The notes under the pieces: generated by a model
The model's database searches: none
What the model was told of the DNA's origin: nothing
Seen by the model: the letters and a program-made list of their open reading frames with translations, nothing else
Shown: positions 25,948-35,133 of the stretch, piece by piece
Layout: the number at the start of each line of letters is the position of its first letter
Numbering within the stretch: position 1 is the stretch's first letter
Origin: Pseudoprimorskyibacter insulae
GTDB taxonomy: Bacteria; Pseudomonadota; Alphaproteobacteria; Rhodobacterales; Rhodobacteraceae
NCBI RefSeq assembly: GCF_900302505.1
Contig: NZ_OMOJ01000001.1
Span: 558,001-622,000 of the forward strand
Reading direction: 5' to 3'
Length of the DNA: 64,000 nt
Program-made: the position numbers and the translations under genes

Positions 25948-26012
25948 GGGGGGGGCTCTGCCCCGCCCCTGCCTGACGGCAGGGACTCCCCGGGATATTT
26001 AGGGTCAGAAAA
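25948..26012 (+). repeat. Hairpin-box intergenic repeat, copy 2
   Basis: A G-run/CTGCCCC hairpin (25948-25964), a second hairpin CCCTGCC-TGAC-GGCAGGG (25967-25984), then CTCCCCGGGATATTTAGGGTCAGAAAA ending at 26012. It lies between the dehydratase stop and the SDR start, and may terminate or process the mRNA. Confidence 0.7.
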
Positions 26013-26027
26013 GGCCCAGGAGGAGCG

Positions 26028-26765
26028 ATGAGCAAGACGATTATCATCACCGGCGCCGGGCGCGGCGTGGGCAAGGCGACGGCTTTGGCATTCTTGGATG
26101 CAGGCTGGCGTGTGGGTTTGGTGGGTCGCACGGCTGCCCCGCTAGAAGAACTGGCAGCAGCCCATGAGGGCGCATTGGCGCTGCCCTGCGACGTGACCGA
26201 TGAGGCCTCGGTCGAAGCGGCGTTTGAGAAAGCCTATGCCGAATGGGGCCATCTTGACGCGCTGTTCAACAACGCGGGCGTGTCGATGAAGGGCGCACCG
26301 ATTGACGAGCTGTCGGTCGACGATTGGCGCAACCTGATCGACATCAACGTGACCGGCAGCTTCATCGCCGCGCGGGCTGCCTTTGGCATCATGCGCCGTC
26401 AGGATCCGCAAGGCGGGCGCATCATCAACAATGGGTCGGTCTCGGCCTATGTGCCGCGCTGGGGCTCAGCGCCTTATACTGCGTCGAAACATGCGATCAC
26501 CGGCCTGACCCGCACCATTAGCCTTGATGGCCGCCCGTTCAACATCGCTTGCGGTCAGATCGACATCGGCAACACGCTGACCGATATGGCCGCCAAAATG
26601 ACCCAAGGCGTGCCGCAGGCCGATGGGTCCATCGCGATTGAGCCGGTTATGGATGTGTCGAACGTGGCCAATTCGGTGCTGCATATGGCGAACCTGCCGC
26701 TTGAGGCAAACGTTCAATTCATGACGGTGATGGCGACAGCTATGCCGTTTATCGGGCGCGGGTGA
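26028..26765 (+). CDS. SDR-family oxidoreductase
   Basis: 245 aa. Cofactor motif TGAGRGVG (residues 8-15), NNAG near 81, catalytic Ser in NGSVSAY, and YTASKHA. The ending NLPLEANVQFMTVMATAMPFIGRG differs from sugar dehydrogenases and is like a clade of uncharacterised roseobacter SDRs. Located just after the XylD-type gene, it may supply the first or a later oxidation in that pathway. A GGAGGAG ribosome site precedes the ATG. Confidence 0.8.
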   Translation: MSKTIIITGAGRGVGKATALAFLDAGWRVGLVGRTAAPLEELAAAHEGALALPCDVTDEASVEAAFEKAYAEWGHLDALFNNAGVSMKGAPIDELSVDDWRNLIDINVTGSFIAARAAFGIMRRQDPQGGRIINNGSVSAYVPRWGSAPYTASKHAITGLTRTISLDGRPFNIACGQIDIGNTLTDMAAKMTQGVPQADGSIAIEPVMDVSNVANSVLHMANLPLEANVQFMTVMATAMPFIGRG

Positions 26766-26791
26766 CTGCGTCCAAACTCCCCGAAGACTGG

Positions 26792-26820
26792 AAGGGCCGC
26801 CCTTGGGCGGCCCCTTTTTA
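26792..26820. terminator. Terminator between convergent SDR and EamA genes
   Basis: GGGCCGCC pairs with GGCGGCCC around a short CTTG loop, followed by CTTTTT. The T run overlaps the EamA stop codon (26818-26820), so the gap between genes is fully used. Confidence 0.8.
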
Positions 26821-27738
26821 TTCGTGGGGCGCGCGGCGCGGATCGGGAACCGTGGCGGGACGGCCTTTGGTGCGTTCGCGCCACCAGATATAAAGGCCCG
26901 ATGCCATGATGATCAGCCCGCCGCCAAAGGTCCAAGGCGTGGGCCATGTGCCGAACACAAAGATCCCGGCGATGGCGGCGAACAGCAGCTGCGCATAGAC
27001 GGTGGGCGCAAGGATCGACGCCTCGGCCAGCCGGTGCGCATAGGTGGCAAGGATGTGGCCCACTGCGCCAAAGCAACCGATTGCGACCATGATACCATAG
27101 GTGAAGGGCGCATCGGGCCAGACCCAGACCTTGGCGGCGAAGGGCGCAACGGCGATCATGGCAAGGCCAGAGGACCAAAGCTGTGATGTGGCGTTGCTTT
27201 CAACGCCCGCCAGCATCCGCGTCATCACCATATAAAGCGAGGCCGAGGTCAGCGCGATCAGCGAATAGATCATAGCGGGGTCAAACTCGGCCCCCCATGG
27301 CTGCATCACCACCAGAACGCCGCCAAACCCGACGCAGACCGCGAAAATCCGGTGAATGCCCACCCGCTCGCCCAGCAATGGGATCGACACCAGTGTCACC
27401 ACAATCGGCCCGGCGAACATGATCGTCGTGGTCAGGGTGATCGGCAAATGTTGCAGCGCAAGGAAGTTGAACGAGGTGCTGCCCAACAGGAACAGCGAGC
27501 GCAGGAACTGTTTGACCGGCGCGTTGGATTTCAGCGCCTCCGTCCCTTCGGTGGGCAGGTAGACGGCCAGCGACAGGGCAAAATGCACGAAATACCGGCA
27601 GAATACGATCTGCATCGCCGCCATTCCGCCCGCCGACAGCCATTTCGCCGATGTATCGATGCAGACGAAAAAGCCCACGGCGAGGATCATGATCCAGACG
27701 CCGAGGGCGGTTTTGTCTTGTCGCGGGGCGACGACCAT
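26818..27738 (-). CDS. EamA/DMT-superfamily transporter
   Basis: 306 aa with about ten membrane helices in two EamA halves. The first half begins GVWIMILAVGFFVCIDTSAKWL; the second half is near EFDPAMIYSLIALTSASLYM. Such proteins move small metabolites, often exporting amino acids or nucleosides. The start codon overlaps the SDR stop as TAATG. It is last in the long minus-strand sugar-acid run that begins at the TRAP genes. Confidence 0.88.
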   Translation of the reverse strand: MVVAPRQDKTALGVWIMILAVGFFVCIDTSAKWLSAGGMAAMQIVFCRYFVHFALSLAVYLPTEGTEALKSNAPVKQFLRSLFLLGSTSFNFLALQHLPITLTTTIMFAGPIVVTLVSIPLLGERVGIHRIFAVCVGFGGVLVVMQPWGAEFDPAMIYSLIALTSASLYMVMTRMLAGVESNATSQLWSSGLAMIAVAPFAAKVWVWPDAPFTYGIMVAIGCFGAVGHILATYAHRLAEASILAPTVYAQLLFAAIAGIFVFGTWPTPWTFGGGLIIMASGLYIWWRERTKGRPATVPDPRRAPHE

Positions 27739-28460
27739 TAGGCGGCGGCCCAGCCACCGTCGATCACATGGGCCTGACCCGTGGTGAACGCAGATTCGTC
27801 CGAGCCAAGGTAGACGGCAAGGTTCGCGATTTCCTCAGGCGTGCCGATGCGGCCCATGGGTTGGCGGGCGATGAAAGCTTTCATTGCGCCCTCATAATCA
27901 CCCGTGGCGCGCAGGCGGTCATGCAGGCTGGGGCTGTCGACTGTGCCGGGGCAGATGCAGTTGCAACGGATACCCTTGGTCACGAAATCCACCGCGACCG
28001 ATTTGGTCATACCGATGACAGCGGCCTTTGAGGCGCCATACACAAAGCGGCCCGGTGCCGCGATGATCGAGCTGGCGACCGACGCGACGTTGACGATAGC
28101 ACCGCCGCCACGTTCCACCATGCCGGGGATCGCGGCCTGCATCGAGTGGAACTGCGCGCGCACGTTCAGATCGAAGGCAAAGTCGAATTCGTTTTCCTTG
28201 GCCTCAAGGATGGTGCCTGCGTGCACAAAGCCCGCGCAGTTGACCAGAATATCGGGCGCGGCCTCGGCCACGGCCTTTTGCAGCGCGTCCTTGTCGGTGG
28301 CGTCCAGCGCAAAGGTGGTGCAGTCCAGCCCGTCCAGCAACTCGGCTTTCAGGTCGGTCGCGGTGACGATGGCGCCTTCGTTGATATAGGCCTGCGCGAT
28401 GGCGCGGCCGATGCCTTGGCCAGCGGCGGTGATAAAGGCGCGTTTGCCTTGCAGTCTCAT
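27738..28460 (-). CDS. SDR, 2-keto-3-deoxy-L-fuconate dehydrogenase-like
   Basis: 240 aa, short for an SDR. Motifs: TAAGQGIG (residues 11-18), NCAG in place of NNAG, catalytic Ser in NVASVASS, YGASKAA and CPGTVDSPSL. These features match the group containing Xanthomonas 2-keto-3-deoxy-L-fuconate dehydrogenase and mammalian DHRS6. That enzyme makes 2,4-diketo-3-deoxy-fuconate, the substrate of the FAH hydrolase type found at 37068. Its start lies 31 bases after the oxidoreductase gene stop. Confidence 0.75.
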   Translation of the reverse strand: MRLQGKRAFITAAGQGIGRAIAQAYINEGAIVTATDLKAELLDGLDCTTFALDATDKDALQKAVAEAAPDILVNCAGFVHAGTILEAKENEFDFAFDLNVRAQFHSMQAAIPGMVERGGGAIVNVASVASSIIAAPGRFVYGASKAAVIGMTKSVAVDFVTKGIRCNCICPGTVDSPSLHDRLRATGDYEGAMKAFIARQPMGRIGTPEEIANLAVYLGSDESAFTTGQAHVIDGGWAAA

Positions 28461-28491
28461 GTCAGTTCCTTCTTCTTCAAACGTCGGGGTC

Positions 28492-29553
28492 TTAGACCCC
28501 GGTATAATCGCCCGGCACGTCGCACGCCTTCACCGGGCGGCCCTGTTTGCCGGAAAGGGCGGTGGCCAGCGTCATCTCCATGGCGGCGATGCCGTCATGG
28601 CCGGTGCATAGGATGCTATCCTCGGCCCCGCCAACCACATCGGCGAACCGTTCGACCTGCGCCAGAAGCGGGTCGATCTTGGCAAAGCTGGGGGCATCGT
28701 TGCGCAGCAGGGGCTTGGACCATTCAATTTCGCCGGGACCAGACCGGCCCCAAAGCGTCAGCGACGGGAATTCAAGCGCGCCTTCGGTGCCAACGATGCG
28801 GATATAATCCTGACCCGAGGCCGCAATGATCGGGTTTTCGGCGCTGGCGGCCTCAAAACTCCAAGGCGATGCACCGGCGTCCGAAATCAGGATAGACCCC
28901 AACGCGCCATTGTCGAACCGGAAGGCCATGGCGGCCGTGTCTTCGATCACAAAGCCACGGCGCGCCGAGGACAGCATCGCGGTGACTTCGCTCATCTCGC
29001 CCACGAAAAAGCGCAGCAGGTCGATTTCATGGGTCAGATTGGTCAGCAGGGGGCCCGCGCCGGGCATCCGCCGCCATTCGGCATCGTAATAGGTGTTGTG
29101 CTTGCGCAGGGACCACAACCCCTGAATGCCCACCAGATCGCCGATCTGGCCCAAAGCCTCACGCGCGGCGATGGAAAACGGGTGGCAGCGGCGATGGTGC
29201 CCTGTGAATAGCGGAATGCCCTTGGCCTCGGCCTCGGCCACCAGTTTGCGGGCATCATCCAGCGTGCCTGCGGTTGGCTTTTCGACAATCACCGCCCACC
29301 CGCGCGACAGGGCCGCAAGACCGCTGGCGCAATGATCCTGCGTTGGGGTTGCGATGATCGTGGCGCGGGTGCGTTCCGGCACCTCGTCAATCGAGGCGAC
29401 GACCGGCAGGCCCATGCCTGCCAGTTCCTTTCGGCGCGCTTCAAACGGTTCAACGATGGCGGTCAGATCGACCTTGTCTGACAGGTTCGACACCTCGATA
29501 TGGCGCATCCCGATGGATCCGCCGCCAATCACACAAAGGGGTAGTTTCGTCAT
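28492..29553 (-). CDS. Gfo/Idh/MocA-family oxidoreductase
   Basis: 353 aa. N-terminal Rossmann motif GGGSIGMRH (residues 8-16) and the family signature EKPTAGTLDDA with the conserved Lys near 97. LTHEIDLLRFF is the usual C-terminal domain motif. It oxidises a sugar or cyclitol, substrate unknown. The ATG at 29553 overlaps the altronate dehydratase stop as TAATG; eight residues upstream have no support. Confidence 0.88.
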   Translation of the reverse strand: MTKLPLCVIGGGSIGMRHIEVSNLSDKVDLTAIVEPFEARRKELAGMGLPVVASIDEVPERTRATIIATPTQDHCASGLAALSRGWAVIVEKPTAGTLDDARKLVAEAEAKGIPLFTGHHRRCHPFSIAAREALGQIGDLVGIQGLWSLRKHNTYYDAEWRRMPGAGPLLTNLTHEIDLLRFFVGEMSEVTAMLSSARRGFVIEDTAAMAFRFDNGALGSILISDAGASPWSFEAASAENPIIAASGQDYIRIVGTEGALEFPSLTLWGRSGPGEIEWSKPLLRNDAPSFAKIDPLLAQVERFADVVGGAEDSILCTGHDGIAAMEMTLATALSGKQGRPVKACDVPGDYTGV

Positions 29554-31043
29554 TACATCACCGATCCAACAAGCCATGGGACAAATTCATAATCGCCCAA
29601 GCCCTCAAGTTCAGACTTGGTTTTCTCGCCCGAGGCCATGCGCAGCCACATCTCATAGATCTCGCGGCCCACGTCTTCGACGGATGCGCCCTCGGTCAGA
29701 ATGCGGCCTGCGTTCACGTCCATGTCGTCGGTCTGCTTTTCATACATGACCGAGTTTGAGGCGACCTTCATGCAGGGGCTGGGTTTGGATCCAAAGGCAG
29801 ACCCGCGCCCGGTGGTAAAGCACACAAGGTTACAGCCCGATGCGATCATGCCCGTGACGCTGGCGGGGTCGTAGCCGGGGCTGTCCATAAAGGTGAAGCC
29901 CTTGGCGGTGACCTGTTCGGCGTATTTGTAGACACCGGTCAGCGGGGTAGTGCCGCCCTTGGCCGCCGCGCCAAGCGACTTTTCCAAGATCGTCGTCAAC
30001 CCGCCCTTTTTGTTGCCGGGGCTGGGGTTGTTGTCCATCGAGCCGCCGTTGCGGGCGGTGTAATCTTCCCACCAATGGATCAGGTCGATCAGCTTTTCGC
30101 CCACCTGCTGCGATGTCGCGCGGGCGGTCAGAAGGTGTTCGGCGCCATAAACTTCGGGCGTTTCAGACAGAACGCCGGTGCCGCCTTGGGCCACCAGCAG
30201 ATCGCAAGCATAGCCGACAGCGGGGTTGGCGGTGATGCCGGACCACGCGTCCGAGCCGCCGCATTCCAGCCCGACCATCAGGTCAGAGGCAGGGCATTTG
30301 GTGCGGGTGGCTTTGTTCACCTCGGGCAGCATCGCCTCGACCATCTTGATGCCGTGTTCGACCGTTTTTCGCAGCCCGCCCACATCCTGAATGTTCATCG
30401 GCTGGAACAGCGGGCCGGTTTTCAGGCCATATGCCTCAACCAACCAGTCGATCTGCATCATCTCGCAGCCCAGACCTGCCATCAACACGCCGCCCACATT
30501 GGGGTTGCGGGCATAGCCCCACAGCACGCGTTGCAGGAATTCGAAGCCCGTGCCATCGCCGCCCATGGCGCAGCCGGTGCCATGCACAAAGGCGACTACA
30601 CCATCCACATTTGGATAGGTGGCCAGCTTGTCATCGGTGAAATGTTCCGCAATGCGCCGCGCGGCCGTGGCCGAGCAGTTCACCGAGGTCAGAATAGCGA
30701 TGTAGTTGCGTGTACCAACGCGGCCCGTGTCGCGGCGATAGCCCATGAAGGTGTCCTGCTTGGCTGGCGCGGGGGCCGGGCGCAGATTGGTCGAGAACTC
30801 ATAGGTCATATCGACATTGCGGAATTCAAGGTTGTGCGTGTGAACATGCGCGCCCTTGGCGATATCCTCGGCGGCATAGCCGATCAGCTGCGCGTATTTC
30901 AGCACCGGAGCGCCCTTGGCGATATCGGCGGTGGCCATCTTATGGCCGCGCGGGATCATCTGGGTAGCGCCTTCATCGCCCACTTCCAGCGGGGCAATTG
31001 CAGTGACGACGTTGTCGGCTTCGGACAGGCGAACAGTTTTCAT
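29553..31043 (-). CDS. Altronate/galactarate dehydratase (UxaA/GarD) family
   Basis: 496 aa. The N-terminal SAF-type domain covers residues 1-80 (HKMATADIAKGAPVLKY). The catalytic part has VGTRNYIAILTSVNCSA, HGTGCAM and LECGGSDAWSG, with conserved Cys and His for the iron site. Members dehydrate D-altronate or galactarate. The nearby enolase-superfamily dehydratase and TRAP importer suggest an aldarate or aldonate. The ATG at 31043 is the start; the longer frame runs back through the truncated PhyH gene. Confidence 0.85.
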   Translation of the reverse strand: MKTVRLSEADNVVTAIAPLEVGDEGATQMIPRGHKMATADIAKGAPVLKYAQLIGYAAEDIAKGAHVHTHNLEFRNVDMTYEFSTNLRPAPAPAKQDTFMGYRRDTGRVGTRNYIAILTSVNCSATAARRIAEHFTDDKLATYPNVDGVVAFVHGTGCAMGGDGTGFEFLQRVLWGYARNPNVGGVLMAGLGCEMMQIDWLVEAYGLKTGPLFQPMNIQDVGGLRKTVEHGIKMVEAMLPEVNKATRTKCPASDLMVGLECGGSDAWSGITANPAVGYACDLLVAQGGTGVLSETPEVYGAEHLLTARATSQQVGEKLIDLIHWWEDYTARNGGSMDNNPSPGNKKGGLTTILEKSLGAAAKGGTTPLTGVYKYAEQVTAKGFTFMDSPGYDPASVTGMIASGCNLVCFTTGRGSAFGSKPSPCMKVASNSVMYEKQTDDMDVNAGRILTEGASVEDVGREIYEMWLRMASGEKTKSELEGLGDYEFVPWLVGSVM

Positions 31044-31077
31044 GGGTGCGGTCTTTTGTAGGTTGAATGGGGGTCTA

Positions 31078-31389
31078 TCAGGCGCAAACAGGGGGGACGG
31101 AGGTCCAACAGTGGATGGAGATATGGTTTTGGGGCGCAAGGCGCGTGCGGGCCACGTCCCGAAGGGTTTTCCATACTGGCCATTCACGCAGTTCGCGGGC
31201 CTGCGGGCTGTGCGCGCGGGCGGCATCTGCGGGGGGCACGTTGCTGTTGGCCTGCCATTCTGCGTAAAGCCCGTCGATCAGCCCTTGGTATTCGGCTTTG
31301 ACGGCGGTCAGGACGTCAGGCGACAACGTATTTTCGATCCCGAGATAGCCTTGGGTGTTGAACTGGTTGATCTGGCTTTGTCTGAACAT
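31078..31389 (-). pseudogene. Truncated PhyH dioxygenase remnant
   Basis: 103 aa. The first 45 residues (SQINQFNTQGYLGIENTLSPD) look like the N-terminus of a phytanoyl-CoA dioxygenase and align with the complete gene at 20867. A normal protein is about 280-300 aa with an HxD...H triad. None of that is present, and only 34 bases separate this stop from the next gene, so the catalytic part seems deleted. It could instead be a small expressed protein of unknown role. Confidence 0.6.
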
Positions 31390-31400
31390 GGCGGAATCCT

Positions 31401-32489
31401 TCAGGCCCTGCGGGATTCAAGTCTGTCCCAATCGAAAGCCACGCCATGTCCCGGCCCTTCGGGGGCGATGGCGTGGCCATTTTCGATTAGAAGCGGGGTT
31501 TTAACATAGGCCTCAAGCCCGAAGCCATGGGCCTCAAGATAGCTGCGGTTCGGGCAGGCGGCCAATAGCTGAACGGTGATATCATGCGCGCCATGGCTGG
31601 TGACGGGCAGGTGGTGGGCTTCGGCCAGACGGGCGATTTTCATAAAGGGCGTGACGCCGCCGCAATTGGTGACATCGGGTTCCGGAAAGCTGACACCGCC
31701 GGTTTCGATCACGGTCTTGAAGTCCCATAGGCTGCGCAGGTTTTCCCCCGTCGCCACTGGGATGCCGCCTTCGGTCTGCACGCGGGCGTGACCGGCAGGA
31801 TCGTCGGGCGGGATCGGTTCTTCGAACCATGTCAGGTCAAAATCCGCAAAGGCGCGGGCGGCGCGGATCGCGCCTGCCACGGTGTATTTCATATTGGCAT
31901 CGGCCATCAGCGGCATGTCTGCGCCAAAAGCATCGCGCATTGCAGCCATTTTGGCCACATCTTCGGACAGACGGTCACGTCCGACCTTCATCTTGATCGC
32001 GCGGTGGCCCTTTTCGAAATTGGCATGGGTTTGGGCGACCAATTCTTCGGGCGACAGGTCAATGTCGATCCCGCCGGCATAGCAGGGCACGCGCGGATCA
32101 TACCCGCCGAGCAGCCGCCAAAGCGGCAGGCCGGCGCGTTTTGCCTTCAGATCCCACAGCGCCATATCAAGGGCTGACAGGGCCAGAACCGTCGGGCCGC
32201 CGCGACCGCCATAGTGAAAGGTCCACCACAGGTCTTTCCAGATCGCCTCGATCAGGTCGGCATCTTTGCCAGTGACATGCGGGCCCATTTCCCGGCTCAG
32301 GATATTGGCAATGGCACCGCCATTGACGCCGCAGGTAAAGGTATAGCCCGTGCCCATCGCACCGTCGCGATCGGTGATGCGAACGGTGACCACTTCGAAA
32401 TCCGACATTTGTCCGTGCATGGAATCCTCAAGCGTGCGGGGCAGGGGGATCAGGTAGTGGTCGGTCTGGATATGGGCGATGGCCGGCAT
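31401..32489 (-). CDS. Mandelate racemase/enolase-superfamily sugar-acid dehydratase
   Basis: 362 aa. The KxK motif is in AIKMKVGRD near residue 165; metal ligands are Asp in MADANMKY, Glu in WFEEPI and Glu in ATGENL; the acid-base His is in TSHGAHD. This is the mandelate racemase subgroup, which includes talarate/galactarate, rhamnonate and fuconate dehydratases. I cannot fix the substrate. The ATG at 32489 follows AAGGAAACC. It lies between the TRAP genes and the UxaA gene. Confidence 0.85.
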   Translation of the reverse strand: MPAIAHIQTDHYLIPLPRTLEDSMHGQMSDFEVVTVRITDRDGAMGTGYTFTCGVNGGAIANILSREMGPHVTGKDADLIEAIWKDLWWTFHYGGRGGPTVLALSALDMALWDLKAKRAGLPLWRLLGGYDPRVPCYAGGIDIDLSPEELVAQTHANFEKGHRAIKMKVGRDRLSEDVAKMAAMRDAFGADMPLMADANMKYTVAGAIRAARAFADFDLTWFEEPIPPDDPAGHARVQTEGGIPVATGENLRSLWDFKTVIETGGVSFPEPDVTNCGGVTPFMKIARLAEAHHLPVTSHGAHDITVQLLAACPNRSYLEAHGFGLEAYVKTPLLIENGHAIAPEGPGHGVAFDWDRLESRRA

Positions 32490-32507
32490 GATTGGTTTCC
32501 TTGGATT

Positions 32508-32567
32508 GGGGCGCTGCCCCGTCCGCGCCTTTGGCACGGACTCCCCGGGATATTTGCGGTCAGAAAA
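32508..32567 (+). repeat. Hairpin-box intergenic repeat, copy 3
   Basis: GGGGCGCTGCCCC (32508-32520), then GTCCGCGCC-TTT-GGCACGGAC (32521-32541), then the box CCCCGGGATATTTGCGGTCAGAAAA (32543-32567). It lies between dctM and the racemase-family gene and reads opposite to them. Confidence 0.7.
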
Positions 32568-32580
32568 TACGGGTAAGTGA

Positions 32581-32609
32581 AAAGGGCCGGAGCGTTGCGC
32601 CCCGGCCCT
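32581..32609 (-). terminator. Terminator after the sugar-acid TRAP genes
   Basis: Read on the minus strand: AGGGCCGG, an 11-base loop, CCGGCCCT, then a short T run. It lies just past the dctM stop and may reduce read-through into the downstream dehydratase genes. Confidence 0.6.
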
Positions 32610-32619
32610 CAGGGCTGTG

Positions 32620-34215
32620 TTACAAGAACAGCGTGATGATCGGCGGCCAGATCAGCAGCACCGACAGCGCCAGCAATTGCAGGACGATGAAGGGCAGGAA
32701 GCCGCGGAAGATGTCGGTCAGCGAGATATTCGCCGGGGCGACGGACTTCAGGTAGAAGGCCGCGGGGCCGAACGGCGGGCTGAGGAAGGACACCTGCATG
32801 TTCATACAGAAGACCACACCGAACCAGACCGCAATGTAGCGCGGCTCAACATGGCCGAGCCAGCCGATTTCATCTGCGGGCAGGCGCAGAACGATCGGCA
32901 GGAACACCGGCATGATCAGCAGAACGATGCCGACCCAGTCCATGAACATCCCCATGATCAGGAAGATCACCATCATCACAAGGATAATGCCCATGGTCGG
33001 AAGTTCCGCGCCGACGATCAGGTTGGCCACGTAGTTCGGACCGCCCGCAAGGGTGTAGGCGGCAGCCAGTGCAGCAGCGCCGATGGTCACCCAGATGATC
33101 GTGCCGGTGGACTTCAGCGTGCGCATCAGGCTGTCCCAGACGATGTCAAAGGTCATCTCGCGGCGGATTGCGCCGATTACGAAGACCGCGACAACGCCCA
33201 TACCAGCCGCTTCGGTGATGCCGGTGATGCCGCCGTAGATCGAGCCAAGCACAACGCCGATCACGATGGTCGGTGCCAGCAGGCCCTTGCCCATTTCCCA
33301 ACCCTTGGCCGAGGTTTCGCGGCCAATGATGACGAAGACCAGCAGCGCCGAGAGTACGAAGGCCCCAATGATGTAGGGAATGTCCGACACCATTCCGAGG
33401 AAGATCGGGTCAACGCCTTCGGTCACTGTGTTCATGCCAGAAACCGTAAAGAACAGGTTGCGCAGCAGCAGAACGCCGGTGATCCACATGGTAAACCGTG
33501 CGAGGAAGCCCAGGAACATCTTGAACTTTTCAACCCCATGCGCGGCGTCCGGGTCTTCTTCGGGCAGCGGTGCCTTGGACGGGTCAAGGCGCGTCACCAC
33601 GATGATGTAGATAATGAAGAACGTCGCCAGCATGAAACCGGGCAGGAAGGACGCGGTGAACAGCGCCTTGATCGAGGTTTCGGTGACCAGACCGTAGAAA
33701 ATCAGAACGATCGACGGCGGGATCATCGTGCCGAGCGAACCCGACGCACAGATGGTTCCGATTGCGAGGTTCTGATTATAGCCCAGACGCAGCATTTGCG
33801 GCAGCGCGATCAGGCCGAGCAGAACCACTTCGCCGCCAATGATGCCCGACATGGCGGCCATGATAACGGCCATGATCGAGGTCACGATGGCGATACCGCC
33901 GCGCGTCCGGCTGAGCCACAGGTTCAGCGAGGCATACATATCGCGGGCAATGCCGGATCGTTCCAGAAGGGCCGCCATAAAGATAAACAGTGGCACCGAT
34001 ATAAGAACGTAGTTCGTCATCTGGCGATAGACCGCCTGTCCCAGAACCGAGAAGGGGCCTTTGCCGAAGGTCTTGAACAGGATGTCGACGTCGAATTTGA
34101 GGACCAGCGTCACGACGGCCAAAAAGGCCGACGCAAAGCCGAGAGGCATCCCGATGGCCAGCAATGCGAACATTGCCAGCAATAGGATCAAGCTGAGAGT
34201 GCCGATATCGACCAT
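32620..34215 (-). CDS. dctM: TRAP transporter large membrane subunit (DctM)
   Basis: 531 aa, about 13-14 membrane helices, at the long end for DctM. Residues around 245-330 hold an extra soluble loop (RLDPSKAPLPEEDPD) and helices, typical of one DctM subfamily. SGSLGTMIPPSIVLIFYG and the final LLIMPVFLPIVL are family motifs. It uses a sodium or proton gradient to import an acid delivered by DctP. It starts 2 bases after dctQ stops. Confidence 0.9.
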   Translation of the reverse strand: MVDIGTLSLILLLAMFALLAIGMPLGFASAFLAVVTLVLKFDVDILFKTFGKGPFSVLGQAVYRQMTNYVLISVPLFIFMAALLERSGIARDMYASLNLWLSRTRGGIAIVTSIMAVIMAAMSGIIGGEVVLLGLIALPQMLRLGYNQNLAIGTICASGSLGTMIPPSIVLIFYGLVTETSIKALFTASFLPGFMLATFFIIYIIVVTRLDPSKAPLPEEDPDAAHGVEKFKMFLGFLARFTMWITGVLLLRNLFFTVSGMNTVTEGVDPIFLGMVSDIPYIIGAFVLSALLVFVIIGRETSAKGWEMGKGLLAPTIVIGVVLGSIYGGITGITEAAGMGVVAVFVIGAIRREMTFDIVWDSLMRTLKSTGTIIWVTIGAAALAAAYTLAGGPNYVANLIVGAELPTMGIILVMMVIFLIMGMFMDWVGIVLLIMPVFLPIVLRLPADEIGWLGHVEPRYIAVWFGVVFCMNMQVSFLSPPFGPAAFYLKSVAPANISLTDIFRGFLPFIVLQLLALSVLLIWPPIITLFL

Positions 34216-34217
34216 AG

Positions 34218-35021
34218 TTATTTTTCCTCCAGCGTGCGGCGGAGCGCTTCGATTTCGTGCTCGTCAGGTTCGTCCGTGTGGACTTCGGGTTCTTTGTTCC
34301 AATCGGCGATCAGGTTTGACACGGCCTGAATGCAGACAAGAACGATGATGAACAGAATGGCAGGCTTGACCGTGCCGGGGATGGGCGGATCCCACGCGGT
34401 GCCGAAGGTTTCCATCCGCATGAAACGCGCTTCGGCGTCCAGATAGCCGCCCCAGACAAGGGCAAAGGTGAAGATGACGATCAGGCCAACCGAAATGACA
34501 TCGGCAGTCTTCTGCATCCAGCGGGGCATCAAGTCATAGATGACATAGATGCGGATATGGCTGCGCTGCTGCATGGCGTATTGGCCAGCAAACAGGAAAA
34601 TGAAGGCCGCGATCCAAAGCGATAGTTCATTCGCCCAAAGCGTGGGGCGGTTGAAGGCGTAGCGGGCGACCACTTCGTAGAACATAACGATCACGATCAG
34701 CGCGATCGAGATCATCGCCAGACGGCTGCATACCAGCGACACATAGTCGAATAGGCCGTCGGGACACGGTTCAATGGCGCCGATGGTGTCGGACAGATAA
34801 ATCGAAGCAAACAGCAATGCGCCGAAAATACTATACAACATGATCGAAACCAGAGGCTTGCCTGCGGGGCGGACCATGTCATGCATGCCGATTGGATCGG
34901 ACGATATGAACTGGTTGATGACCAGCCACAGGAAAATAACGCCGGTCAATGCGGAAAATCCGATCATTGCCATGCGAACAGGAGCTCTGAGTTGGCCAAG
35001 CCAAACGCTTTCGCGTTCCAT
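34218..35021 (-). CDS. dctQ: TRAP transporter small membrane subunit (DctQ)
   Basis: 267 aa, longer than the usual 160-200. The DctQ core is RYAFNRPTLWANELSLWIAAFIFLFAGQYAMQQRSHIRI in the middle, preceded by a pair of extra N-terminal helices and followed by a long acidic tail (EVHTDEPDEHEIEALRRTLEEK). It joins DctM in the membrane. The ATG at 35021 begins MERESVWLG and sits 112 bases after dctP. Confidence 0.88.
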   Translation of the reverse strand: MERESVWLGQLRAPVRMAMIGFSALTGVIFLWLVINQFISSDPIGMHDMVRPAGKPLVSIMLYSIFGALLFASIYLSDTIGAIEPCPDGLFDYVSLVCSRLAMISIALIVIVMFYEVVARYAFNRPTLWANELSLWIAAFIFLFAGQYAMQQRSHIRIYVIYDLMPRWMQKTADVISVGLIVIFTFALVWGGYLDAEARFMRMETFGTAWDPPIPGTVKPAILFIIVLVCIQAVSNLIADWNKEPEVHTDEPDEHEIEALRRTLEEK

Positions 35022-35133
35022 GGGTGCCTCCCTGTGAGTGCGGGCAGAAGTGCGCGCGGGTGGGTGTTTACAAAAAGGGCGGGCCATTGGCGGCCCGCCG
35101 CAATCTGTTCAGGCGCGCGTGACGCGCCGTTTA

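Noticed and set aside
32617-34185. 522-aa open frame on the plus strand opposite dctM
   Set aside because: It is an antisense shadow: the minus frame is a clear DctM protein, while this one is rich in His, Asp, Gln and Arg with no domain or membrane pattern.
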